Of a DNA stretch of 47,147 nt, positions 25,824-32,812 are shown in pieces (positions within the stretch are counted from its first letter, which is position 1; every line of letters starts with the position of its first letter). This DNA comes from Streptomyces sp. AW19M42 (GTDB lineage Bacteria; Actinomycetota; Actinomycetes; Streptomycetales; Streptomycetaceae), in NCBI GenBank assembly GCA_000470535.1, contig CBRG010000074.1, positions 1 through 47,147 on the forward strand. Reading direction: 5' to 3'. The notes under the pieces are model-generated. The model worked only from the letters and a program-made list of their open reading frames with translations. It was not told the origin of the DNA and made no database searches. A program made the translations under genes and the position numbers.

Positions 25824-26732
25824 TCAGTCCAGACCCTCGGCCAGCGCCTTCTCGGTGGCGGCCCGCACGGCGGTCGCGGCCTCCGTGTCGAGGGGAAGCC
25901 GGGGCGGCCGGGTGGGACCGCCGTGCCGCCCGACGATGTCCATCGACGCCTTGATCGCCTGGACGAACTCCGGCTTGGAGTCCCAACGCAGCAGCGGATG
26001 GAGCCGCCGGTAGAGCGGCAGGGCCGTCTCAAGGTCCCCGGAGACGGCGGCGCGGTACAGCGCGACACAGCCGGCGGGCAGCATGTTGGGGCAGCCCGCG
26101 ATCCAGCCGACCGCACCGGCCAGGGCGAGTTCCAGCAGCACGTCGTCGGCCCCCACCAGCAGGTCGAGCCCGGGGGCCTCCTCCGCGATCTCGTAGGCCC
26201 TGCGGACGTCCCCGCTGAACTCCTTGACGGCCACGATGGACCCGTCCGTGTGAAGCTGCGCGAGCAGCCCCGGTGTCAGGTCGACCTTGGTGTCGTACGG
26301 GTTGTTGTACGCGACGACCGGCAGGCCCGCCCCGGCGACCTCGGCGTAGTGCGCGCGGACCGCGGCGCCCTCGCACGGGTAGCCGTTGGGCGGCAGCAGC
26401 AGGACGGAGCCGGCGCCCGCCTCCGCCGCCCGGTCGGCGAGGCGGCGCGACTGGGCGCTGTCGTAGGCGGAGACCCCGGGCATGACCCTGGCCCCATCGC
26501 CGGCGGCCTCGACCGCGACGCGCACCACCTGGTCGCGCTCCTGTTCCGTGAGGGTCTGGTACTCCCCCAGCGACCCGTTCGGCACCACGCCGTCGCAGCC
26601 GGCGTCCACGAGGTCGCGCACGTGGGCCGCGTACGCGTCGAAGTCGATGGACCGGTCTTCGCGCAGGGTGAGCGGTGTGGCGACCATGACGCCTCGCCAA
26701 GGACTGTTGCGGGCAGTGGAGTTCGTCGACAT
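25824..26732 (-). CDS. DapA-like lyase, likely 1-pyrroline-4-hydroxy-2-carboxylate deaminase
   Basis: A 302-residue TIM-barrel enzyme of the dihydrodipicolinate synthase/N-acetylneuraminate lyase family. The Schiff-base Lys170 is in SIVAVKEFSGD; the Tyr before it is in VVAYNNPYDT. The GSLGEYQTLTEQER loop replaces the usual GTTGE. With the epimerase and D-hydroxyproline dehydrogenase it fits the deaminase that turns pyrroline-4-hydroxy-2-carboxylate into 2-oxoglutarate semialdehyde. ATG 26732 is chosen because AGGGAG lies 5 bases upstream. The oxoglutarate semialdehyde dehydrogenase that would follow in the pathway is not in this window. Confidence 0.87.
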   Translation of the reverse strand: MSTNSTARNSPWRGVMVATPLTLREDRSIDFDAYAAHVRDLVDAGCDGVVPNGSLGEYQTLTEQERDQVVRVAVEAAGDGARVMPGVSAYDSAQSRRLADRAAEAGAGSVLLLPPNGYPCEGAAVRAHYAEVAGAGLPVVAYNNPYDTKVDLTPGLLAQLHTDGSIVAVKEFSGDVRRAYEIAEEAPGLDLLVGADDVLLELALAGAVGWIAGCPNMLPAGCVALYRAAVSGDLETALPLYRRLHPLLRWDSKPEFVQAIKASMDIVGRHGGPTRPPRLPLDTEAATAVRAATEKALAEGLD

Positions 26733-26831
26733 CTGGGCTCCCTCAGAGGTGTGGCATGACATGGACCGGCGAAGGGGACGGAGAAGGCCGCACTCCCGGA
26801 GGGGCCCGGGAGACGTGCGCGCCCCGGGCGT

Positions 26832-28292
26832 TCACCCGTCCTCGGGGCGGGCCGCACGGGCGAGCGTGGCGAGCGGGACCGGGCAGGCCAGCGGCCGGCG
26901 GTCCGGGGCTCCGGCCTCCGCGGCGCAGCCCGCCAGTTCCCGGACCGGGAACCCGCACGTCCGGCCCTGGCACCAGCCCATCCCGGCCCGGGTGAGGAGT
27001 TTGACCGTCCGGCTGTCGCCGGCGCCGAGGTCGTCGACCGCCGTGCGGATCGCGCCCGCGGTGACCTCCTCGCAGCGGCAGACCTCCGTGTCGGCGGCGA
27101 GCCACCCGGTCCAGCCGGGGCCGGGCCGGTGCACGGCGCCCATCAGCCCGGCGAACGCGCGCATCCGCCGCCGGGCCCGGCGCAGCACCGTCATCCGGCG
27201 CGCGTCCCGGCCCCGGGTACCGCCCCGGGCATCCTCCGTCACCGCGAGGGCCGCCAACTCCCCCTCGGCCAGCGCGAGGTGCACGCCGCCGATGCCGCCC
27301 GGCTCGCCCGCGGCCCAGACGCCGGGCACGGTGGTGCGCAGGCTCTCGTCGAGCACCAGGGCGGCCGACCCGTCCGCGCCGCACCGGGTCCCGCAGCCCA
27401 GGCCGACGGCCAGGTCGAGCTGCGGGACCAGCCCGTGGCCCACGGCCAGGGTGTCGCAGTCGATCCGGCGGCCGGTTCCGGGGAGCGGGCGCCAGTCGCG
27501 GTCCAGGCGGCTGACGGTGACTCCCTCCACCCGCTCTGTTCCGTGCACGGCGGTGACCGCGCGATGGGTCAGTACCCGTACCCGGTGGCCCGCCAGCGCC
27601 GCCGAGTGCCGTATCCCCTCCCGGAGCCGGCCGGGGTCTGCGGCCAGCACGCGGGGAGCGCGTCCGTACGCCCCGTATCCGGCGGCCTCCACCAGTGCGG
27701 GCACCCTGGCGCCGGCCGCCGCCAGGGACACCGCGACGGCCTGCAGCAGCGGTCCGCTGCCCGCGACGACGACGCGCTGTCCCGGCAGCACCAGACCCGA
27801 CTTGAGCATGGCCTGCGCCCCGGCCGCGCCGACGACTCCGGGCAGGGTCCAGCCGGGGAAGGGCAGCTGGCGCTCGTGGGAGCCGGTCGCGATGAGCAGC
27901 CGGCGGGCCCGGAGCGTGGCCGCCCCCTCGCCGTCGGGGCCGGTGACGGCGTGCAGGGTCCAGTCCGCCCCGGTCCGCTCGACGGCCCACACCTGATGCC
28001 CGGCGAGGTGACGGATCCGGCCCGCGTCGCGGTGCCGTGCGAGCCGTGCCGTCAGTCCGGCGAACCGCGCCCAGCCGTGGTGCAGCGCCTCGGGCCGGGT
28101 GGCGCGCAGACCGGGGGCCGGGGAGCGGTAGTACTGGCCGCCGGGCTCGTCGGCCGCGTCGAGCAGGACCACGTCGAGTCCGCCGTCGGCGGCGGTGACC
28201 GCGGCCGCCAGTCCGGCCGGACCGGCGCCCACCACGGCGAGTCCGGTGAAGTGCGGCGCGGGGTGCGGAGGTTCAGCGGCGGAGTCCGGCAT
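26832..28292 (-). CDS. FAD/NAD(P)-binding subunit of a D-hydroxyproline dehydrogenase-type complex
   Basis: A 486-residue flavoprotein. The first dinucleotide site is LAVVGAGPAGLAAAVTAADG followed by DEPGGQYYRS. A second is VVVAGSGPLLQAVAVSLAAA. The C-terminal BFD-like [2Fe-2S] region has cysteines in VCRCEEVT and WCQGRTCG. It matches the HcnB / LhpE-type subunit of heterotrimeric dehydrogenases, including the cis-4-hydroxy-D-proline dehydrogenase LhpBEF of Pseudomonas aeruginosa. ATG 28292 has AGGAGGGGG before it, and the gene overlaps the upstream ferredoxin-like gene by 20 bases. Confidence 0.87.
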   Translation of the reverse strand: MPDSAAEPPHPAPHFTGLAVVGAGPAGLAAAVTAADGGLDVVLLDAADEPGGQYYRSPAPGLRATRPEALHHGWARFAGLTARLARHRDAGRIRHLAGHQVWAVERTGADWTLHAVTGPDGEGAATLRARRLLIATGSHERQLPFPGWTLPGVVGAAGAQAMLKSGLVLPGQRVVVAGSGPLLQAVAVSLAAAGARVPALVEAAGYGAYGRAPRVLAADPGRLREGIRHSAALAGHRVRVLTHRAVTAVHGTERVEGVTVSRLDRDWRPLPGTGRRIDCDTLAVGHGLVPQLDLAVGLGCGTRCGADGSAALVLDESLRTTVPGVWAAGEPGGIGGVHLALAEGELAALAVTEDARGGTRGRDARRMTVLRRARRRMRAFAGLMGAVHRPGPGWTGWLAADTEVCRCEEVTAGAIRTAVDDLGAGDSRTVKLLTRAGMGWCQGRTCGFPVRELAGCAAEAGAPDRRPLACPVPLATLARAARPEDG

Positions 28293-28611
28293 GGCCGTCC
28301 CCCTCCTGGGTCGTGACCACATCGCCGGGGCGGGCGGGCCGCAGACAGGCCCGCCGGCCGGGGACCCCGTTCACGGTGACCAGGCAGTCGAAGCAGGAGC
28401 CGATCCCGCAGAAGGCCCCTCGCGGGCGACCGTTCACCCTGGTGGTGCGCCAGGTGAGGACGGAGTCCGCCCAGAGGACGGCGGCGATGCTCCGGCCGGG
28501 CAGGGCGTGGACCGGGCGGCCGTCGAAAGTGATCTCGAACCCCGGCCCCGGCTCGGCACCGGCCAGGGTGGCCGGGGTGCGGGCGGCGGTGCGTCTGCGG
28601 ATACGTATCAC
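28273..28611 (-). CDS. [2Fe-2S] ferredoxin-like subunit (HcnA/LhpF-type)
   Basis: A 112-residue small subunit with a ferredoxin-like [2Fe-2S] site: Cys in AFCGIGSCFDCLVTVNG plus a later Cys (GRRACLRPA). This matches the small subunit of HcnABC/LhpBEF-type dehydrogenases, which carries electrons between the two flavin subunits. The GTG at 28611 overlaps the stop of the oxidoreductase gene as GTGA, so translation is coupled. Confidence 0.87.
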   Translation of the reverse strand: MIRIRRRTAARTPATLAGAEPGPGFEITFDGRPVHALPGRSIAAVLWADSVLTWRTTRVNGRPRGAFCGIGSCFDCLVTVNGVPGRRACLRPARPGDVVTTQEGDGHAGLRR

Positions 28612-29807
28612 CAGGGCTCCTGTCTCGGTGGCCGGGCGGCCGGGCGGCCCTCGGAGGCGGTCTCGAACCGGTCGGGCCGGAACGGTTCGGGGTCGATGGC
28701 GGGTTCCTCGCCGCGGATCGCGGCGACGACCAGTGCGGCCGTGGCGGGGGCGAGCCCGATCCCGGCGCCCTCGTGACCGCAGGCGTGGAAGAGGCCCGGC
28801 ACCCGGCGGTCGGGGCCGATCGCCGGCAGGTGGTCCGGCAGATAGGGGCGGAAGCCGTGGTAGGCGCGCAGCACGCGGGCCTGTCCGAGTACGGGGAAGA
28901 GCGCGGCGGCCGCGGCTGCCAGCCTGCTGATCACCGGCACGGACAACGTACGGTCGAAGCCGACCCGTTCACGGCTCGCGCCGATCAGTACCGGCCCCGC
29001 CGGAGTCCCCTCCACGACGGGCGAGGTCTGCAGCGCGGCCGAACCGCTGGACACATCGGCCACGTACTCCGCCGCGTACACCTTGTGCCTGATCAGCCGG
29101 GGCAGCGGCTCGGTCACCAGGACGAAGCCGCGCCTGGGCAGCACGGGCAGTTCCACCCCCGCCAGCGCGGCCAGTTCGCCGCCCCGGACGCCCGTGGCGT
29201 TGACCACCGCCGGGGCCAGCAGATCGCCCCGGCCGGTCCGTACGCCGCGTACCGCGCCGGTCGGCCCGGTGAGCACGGCCGTGACCGCCTCCCCCAGCCG
29301 GACACGGGCCCCGGCCTCACGCGCCGTGCGCAGCACGTGTGCTGCCGCCAGGGCTGGTTGGACCTGGGCGTCCTGAGGGTAGAGGACCCCGCCCGCGAGA
29401 CCGGGTGCGAGGTGCGGTTCCAGTCCGGGCAGCTCGTGCGGAGCGACGGCGCGGGTCCGTACCCCCGCCTCCGCCTGCCCGGCCGCTGTCGCGGTCAGCG
29501 TGGCCAGCGACGCTTCGTCCGCCGCCACCACCAGGCCGCCCTTCTGCTCGAACTCGACTGCGCTCGGCAGTATTTGGGCGAGTTCGCGCCAGAGGGAGGC
29601 GGAGTGCAGTGCGAGGGTCAGCTCAGGGCCCGGCGGCTTGTCGGAGACCAAGAGGTTCCCCTCCCCCGCCCCCGTGGTGCCACCGGCGACGGGCCCGCTG
29701 TCCACCACCGCGACCGCGAGTCCGGACCGGGCCGCGTAGTAGGCGCAGGCGGCGCCGACCACTCCGGCACCGACAACGACGACATCCAAAGGCTGTCTCG
29801 TGAACAC
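28608..29807 (-). CDS. D-amino-acid-oxidase-like FAD subunit, likely D-hydroxyproline dehydrogenase catalytic subunit
   Basis: A 399-residue flavoenzyme of the DadA/DAO family. The N-terminal FAD site is VVVVGAGVVGAACAYYAARS, the second flavin contact is VVNATGVRGGELAALAG, and the C-terminal CGHEGAGIGLAPATA closes the fold. It corresponds to HcnC/LhpB and would oxidise cis-4-hydroxy-D-proline to the pyrroline. GTG 29807 has no clear ribosome binding site and follows the candidate operator by about 8 bases, so a leaderless or very short 5' end is possible. First gene of the catabolic operon. Confidence 0.88.
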   Translation of the reverse strand: MFTRQPLDVVVVGAGVVGAACAYYAARSGLAVAVVDSGPVAGGTTGAGEGNLLVSDKPPGPELTLALHSASLWRELAQILPSAVEFEQKGGLVVAADEASLATLTATAAGQAEAGVRTRAVAPHELPGLEPHLAPGLAGGVLYPQDAQVQPALAAAHVLRTAREAGARVRLGEAVTAVLTGPTGAVRGVRTGRGDLLAPAVVNATGVRGGELAALAGVELPVLPRRGFVLVTEPLPRLIRHKVYAAEYVADVSSGSAALQTSPVVEGTPAGPVLIGASRERVGFDRTLSVPVISRLAAAAAALFPVLGQARVLRAYHGFRPYLPDHLPAIGPDRRVPGLFHACGHEGAGIGLAPATAALVVAAIRGEEPAIDPEPFRPDRFETASEGRPAARPPRQEPW

Positions 29808-30109
29808 GTCAGTAATATGTCACATTGCCCAGAGGGCGCCAAGAGGTCGTCAGCGCATGAGAATTGATGGGCCGTCATTTCATGTCCGCGCTGCGTCACC
29901 TCGACGGAACGGGCGGGCGGGCGGATCCACACGGGACAGGCGCGGGTCAACGCGATGCCTGCGCATAGAAGTATGGAGCGTGTGAAAGCTGCCGGAATCC
30001 GGCAGTGCTTCCAGCCACCGTCACGGGCGATGATGCACGTGCCCGGCGGCTGCGCACACGCTCGCCGACGCTCCGATCATCACTGCGTTCCGAAGGCAGG
30101 TCCACCCGT
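29808..30109. other. Divergent intergenic region: hydroxyproline operon / ALF-repeat gene
   Basis: About 300 bases without a gene. It holds the candidate GntR operator (29816-29826) next to the operon start, a small hairpin CTGCCGG-AAT-CCGGCAG at 29989-30005 upstream of the ALF-repeat gene, and otherwise no signal I recognise. Confidence 0.6.
29816..29826. promoter_or_regulatory. Candidate GntR operator at the hydroxyproline operon (site C)
   Basis: TATGTCACATT is an odd palindrome (ATGT-C-ACAT core perfect). It is centred 14 bases upstream of the first catabolic gene, where a bound repressor would block transcription. It shares ATGTCAC(A/G)TTGCC with site B. Confidence 0.55.
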
Positions 30110-30715
30110 ATGAGACTGACCCGTGCCGCTCTTGCCGTAGCGGCCACCGCCCTGGCGCCGGCCCTCCTGCTGACCACTCCGGCCTTCGCCGCCGGTGCCG
30201 CCTCGGCGCCCGCCACCGTGGCGGCGCCGGCGGCCGCGGACGACCCCGGCACACCCGTGGACGACATGTCCGAGGAGGACCTCCGTATCGCGATCCTCCG
30301 CATCATGGCGGACGAGGACAGCGGCAGGGGGGTCACCCAGGAGGCGAACAAGGCCCTCGACGGCACGGTGGAGGACATGCGCGCCTTCCTGAAGACCGGC
30401 TACCGCCTCGCCCAGGCGGAGGACGACAGTGTCACCGTCGTCAGCCTCCTCGCCAACCCCGACAGCGGAAAGCGCGTCATCAAGGAGGTCAACGAACTCC
30501 TCGACAACAACGCCACCCCGGAACAGCTCCGCGCCTTCCTCGAAACCGGCTACCGCCTCGCCCAGGCAGAGGACGACAGGGTCGCCGTCGTCCGCATACT
30601 CGCCGACCCGGACAGCAGCAGCGCGCTCCGGGCGGCGGCCGAGGCCGTCATCGACGGCACTCCGGAGGAGCTGCGCTACTTCCTGGAGTACGGCCAGTAC
30701 GAGGTGGACGCGTAG
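30110..30715 (+). CDS. Secreted ALF-repeat protein
   Basis: A 201-residue secreted protein. A signal peptide (LTRAALAVAATALAPALLLT) ends near TPAFA. The mature part has ALF-type repeats, each a helix pair, visible as MRAFLKTGYRLAQAEDDSVT, LRAFLETGYRLAQAEDDRVA and LRYFLEYGQYEV, joined by ILADPDSS-like links. ALF repeats are common in Streptomyces exported proteins; no function is established. ATG 30110 follows AAGGCAGG. Its terminator carries an inserted element. Confidence 0.82.
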   Translation: MRLTRAALAVAATALAPALLLTTPAFAAGAASAPATVAAPAAADDPGTPVDDMSEEDLRIAILRIMADEDSGRGVTQEANKALDGTVEDMRAFLKTGYRLAQAEDDSVTVVSLLANPDSGKRVIKEVNELLDNNATPEQLRAFLETGYRLAQAEDDRVAVVRILADPDSSSALRAAAEAVIDGTPEELRYFLEYGQYEVDA

Positions 30716-30722
30716 GACTCCA

Positions 30723-30937
30723 CCGGAGCGGCCGGGGACCAGGGCCTGTCGTCAAACCGCCGTCGTCGCCCGAAGGGCGGCCGCGCGGCGTCAGGTGCGT
30801 GCTCTCGGTGTGCCGGCCTCAGGCTCCTGTACTGGACGTACCGGGGTCTGGGGCCGGTGTGGCGAGAGTGCCTGCATGGCGTCGCGCAGCAGACGGCAGT
30901 CTGACGACAGGCCCTAGCGGGGCCCCGGCCGCTCCGG
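30723..30937. terminator. Hairpin terminator split by an inserted element
   Basis: A perfect 15-bp inverted repeat: CCGGAGCGGCCGGGG at 30723-30737 and its complement CCCCGGCCGCTCCGG at 30923-30937. It lies between the convergent ALF-repeat and PoxB-like genes. A normal loop would be around 10 bases; here 185 bases separate the arms, nearly all of it the element at 30741-30915. Confidence 0.65.
30741..30915. mobile_element. 175-bp inverted-repeat element (MITE-like), no transposase
   Basis: The ends AGGGCCTGTCGTCAAAC (30741-30757) and GTCTGACGACAGGCCCT (30899-30915) are 17-bp inverted repeats with one mismatch. There is no coding frame of note inside. The right half aligns without gaps over about 90 bases to the partial copy at the window end. 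No clear target duplication is visible. Confidence 0.65.
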
Positions 30938-30947
30938 GCGGGTGGCC

Positions 30948-32690
30948 TCAGGGGCGGGGCACGTTACGGAGGTTGGAGCGGGCCATCTGGACCATCCGGC
31001 CCACCCCGCCGTCCAGCACGATCTTGCTCGCGGAGAGCGCGAACCCGGTCACCATGTCCGCGCTGATTCTCGGCGGCATGGAGAGCGCGTTGGGGTCGGT
31101 GACGATGTCGACGAGCGCCGGGCCCTTGTGCTTGAACGCGTCCTTGAGGGCCCCTTCGAGCTGCTTGGGCTTCTCGACCCGTACACCGTACGCCCCCGAG
31201 GCCCGCGCGATGGCCGCGAAGTCCGGGTTCTTGTTGGTCGTGCCGAACGACGGCAGTCCCGCCACCAGCATCTCCAGTTCGACCATCCCCAGCGCTGAGT
31301 TGTTGAACAGGACGACCTTCACCGGCAGGTCGTACTGCACCAGCGTCAGGAAGTCCCCCATCAGCATGGTGAATCCACCGTCCCCGGACATCGAGACGAC
31401 CTGCCGGTTCCGGTCCGTGAACTGCGCGCCGATGGCCTGCGGCAGCGCGTTGGCCATCGAGCCGTGGCTGAACGAACCAATCACCCGGCGCTTGCCGTTC
31501 GGCGTCAGATAGCGGGCCGCCCAGACGTTGCACATGCCGGTGTCGACGGTGAACACCGCGTCGTCGTCCGCCAGTTCGTCCAGGACCGAGGCCACGTACT
31601 CGGGATGGATCGGGACGTGCTTCTCGACCTTGCGGGTGTAGGCGCTGATCACGCCCTCCAGCGCGTCGGCGTGCTTCTTGAGCATCCGGTCGAGGAACTT
31701 CCGGTCGGACTTCGCCTTCACCCGCGGGGTCAGACAGCGCAGGGTCTCGCGGACGTCCCCCCAGACCGCCAGGTCGAGTTTGGAGCGGCGGCCCAGGTGC
31801 TCGGGACGGACATCGACCTGGACGATCTTCACATCGGTGGGCAGGAAGGCGTTGTACGGGAAGTCCGTGCCGAGCAGGATCAGCAGATCGCACTCGTTGG
31901 TGGCCTCGTAGGCGGCGCCGTAGCCCAGCAGGCCGCTCATGCCGACGTCGAAGGGGTTGTCGTACTGGATCCACTCCTTGCCGCGCAGCGCGTGCCCGAC
32001 GGGGGCCTTCACCCGTTCCGCGAACTCCATCACCTCCGCGTGCGCGCCCGCCGTGCCGCTGCCGCAGAACAGCGTCACCCGTTTGGCCTCGTCGACCATC
32101 CGGCAGAGCTTCTCGATCTCCGCGTCGCCGGGCCGCACGCTGGGCCGCGAGGTGACCAGCGCGTGTTCGATCGTCTTCTCCGGGGCGGTCTGCGAGGCGA
32201 TGTCGCCCGGCATCGAGACGACGCTGACGCCGCCCCGGCCGATCGCGTGCTGGATCGCCGTCTGGAGCAGCCGAGGCATCTGCTGCGGGTTGGAGATCAT
32301 CTCGTTGTAGTGGCTGCACTCCTGGAAGAGCAGCCCCGGATGGGTCTCCTGGAAGTAGCCGAGGCCGATCTCGCTCGACGGGATGTGCGAGGCGAGCGCG
32401 AGCACGGGCGCCATGGAGCGGTGGGCGTCGTAGAGGCCGTTGATGAGGTGCAGGTTTCCTGGTCCGCACGAGCCCGCGCAGGCCGCCAGGGTGCCGGTGA
32501 TCTGCGCCTCCGCGCCTGCGGCGAACGCGGCCGTCTCCTCGTGTCTGACCTGCACCCAGTCCATGTCCGCGTGCCGGCGGATGGCGTCGACGACCGGGTT
32601 CAGGCTGTCACCGACGACCCCGTACAGGCGCTTGACCCCCGCGCGGGAGAGGACATCGACGAACTGCTCCGCCACGTTCTGCTTGGCCAT
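30948..32690 (-). CDS. poxB: Thiamine-diphosphate-dependent pyruvate oxidase/dehydrogenase (PoxB-like)
   Basis: A 580-residue ThDP- and FAD-dependent enzyme of the acetolactate synthase superfamily, closest in style to pyruvate:quinone oxidoreductase, which makes acetate and CO2 and passes electrons to the quinone pool. The N-terminal part has VRHEETAAFAAGAEAQITG, with the ThDP-activating Glu in RHEE. The C-terminal ThDP site is SGDGGFTMLMGDFLTLVQ and VVLFNNSALGM. The C-terminal tail resembles the PoxB membrane-binding segment. ATG 32690 follows AGAGGGAG. The gene is single, convergent with the ALF-repeat gene. Confidence 0.87.
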   Translation of the reverse strand: MAKQNVAEQFVDVLSRAGVKRLYGVVGDSLNPVVDAIRRHADMDWVQVRHEETAAFAAGAEAQITGTLAACAGSCGPGNLHLINGLYDAHRSMAPVLALASHIPSSEIGLGYFQETHPGLLFQECSHYNEMISNPQQMPRLLQTAIQHAIGRGGVSVVSMPGDIASQTAPEKTIEHALVTSRPSVRPGDAEIEKLCRMVDEAKRVTLFCGSGTAGAHAEVMEFAERVKAPVGHALRGKEWIQYDNPFDVGMSGLLGYGAAYEATNECDLLILLGTDFPYNAFLPTDVKIVQVDVRPEHLGRRSKLDLAVWGDVRETLRCLTPRVKAKSDRKFLDRMLKKHADALEGVISAYTRKVEKHVPIHPEYVASVLDELADDDAVFTVDTGMCNVWAARYLTPNGKRRVIGSFSHGSMANALPQAIGAQFTDRNRQVVSMSGDGGFTMLMGDFLTLVQYDLPVKVVLFNNSALGMVELEMLVAGLPSFGTTNKNPDFAAIARASGAYGVRVEKPKQLEGALKDAFKHKGPALVDIVTDPNALSMPPRISADMVTGFALSASKIVLDGGVGRMVQMARSNLRNVPRP

Positions 32691-32812
32691 GGGTGCGTGC
32701 TCCCTCTGCCTGTGCTCCGTGCACGTCCGGCTGACGGCGATCCGGCGACTCCGGGGCATGAAACCTCGGCCGGACGGGGTGTCCGAAGTCCATCAACCCA
32801 CGGCCCGCGCGG

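Noticed and set aside
26740..26770. CATGACATG upstream of the DapA-like gene as another GntR operator
   Set aside because: It is palindromic but differs from ATGT-C-ACAT in its half sites, and the gene probably belongs to the operon starting at 29807.
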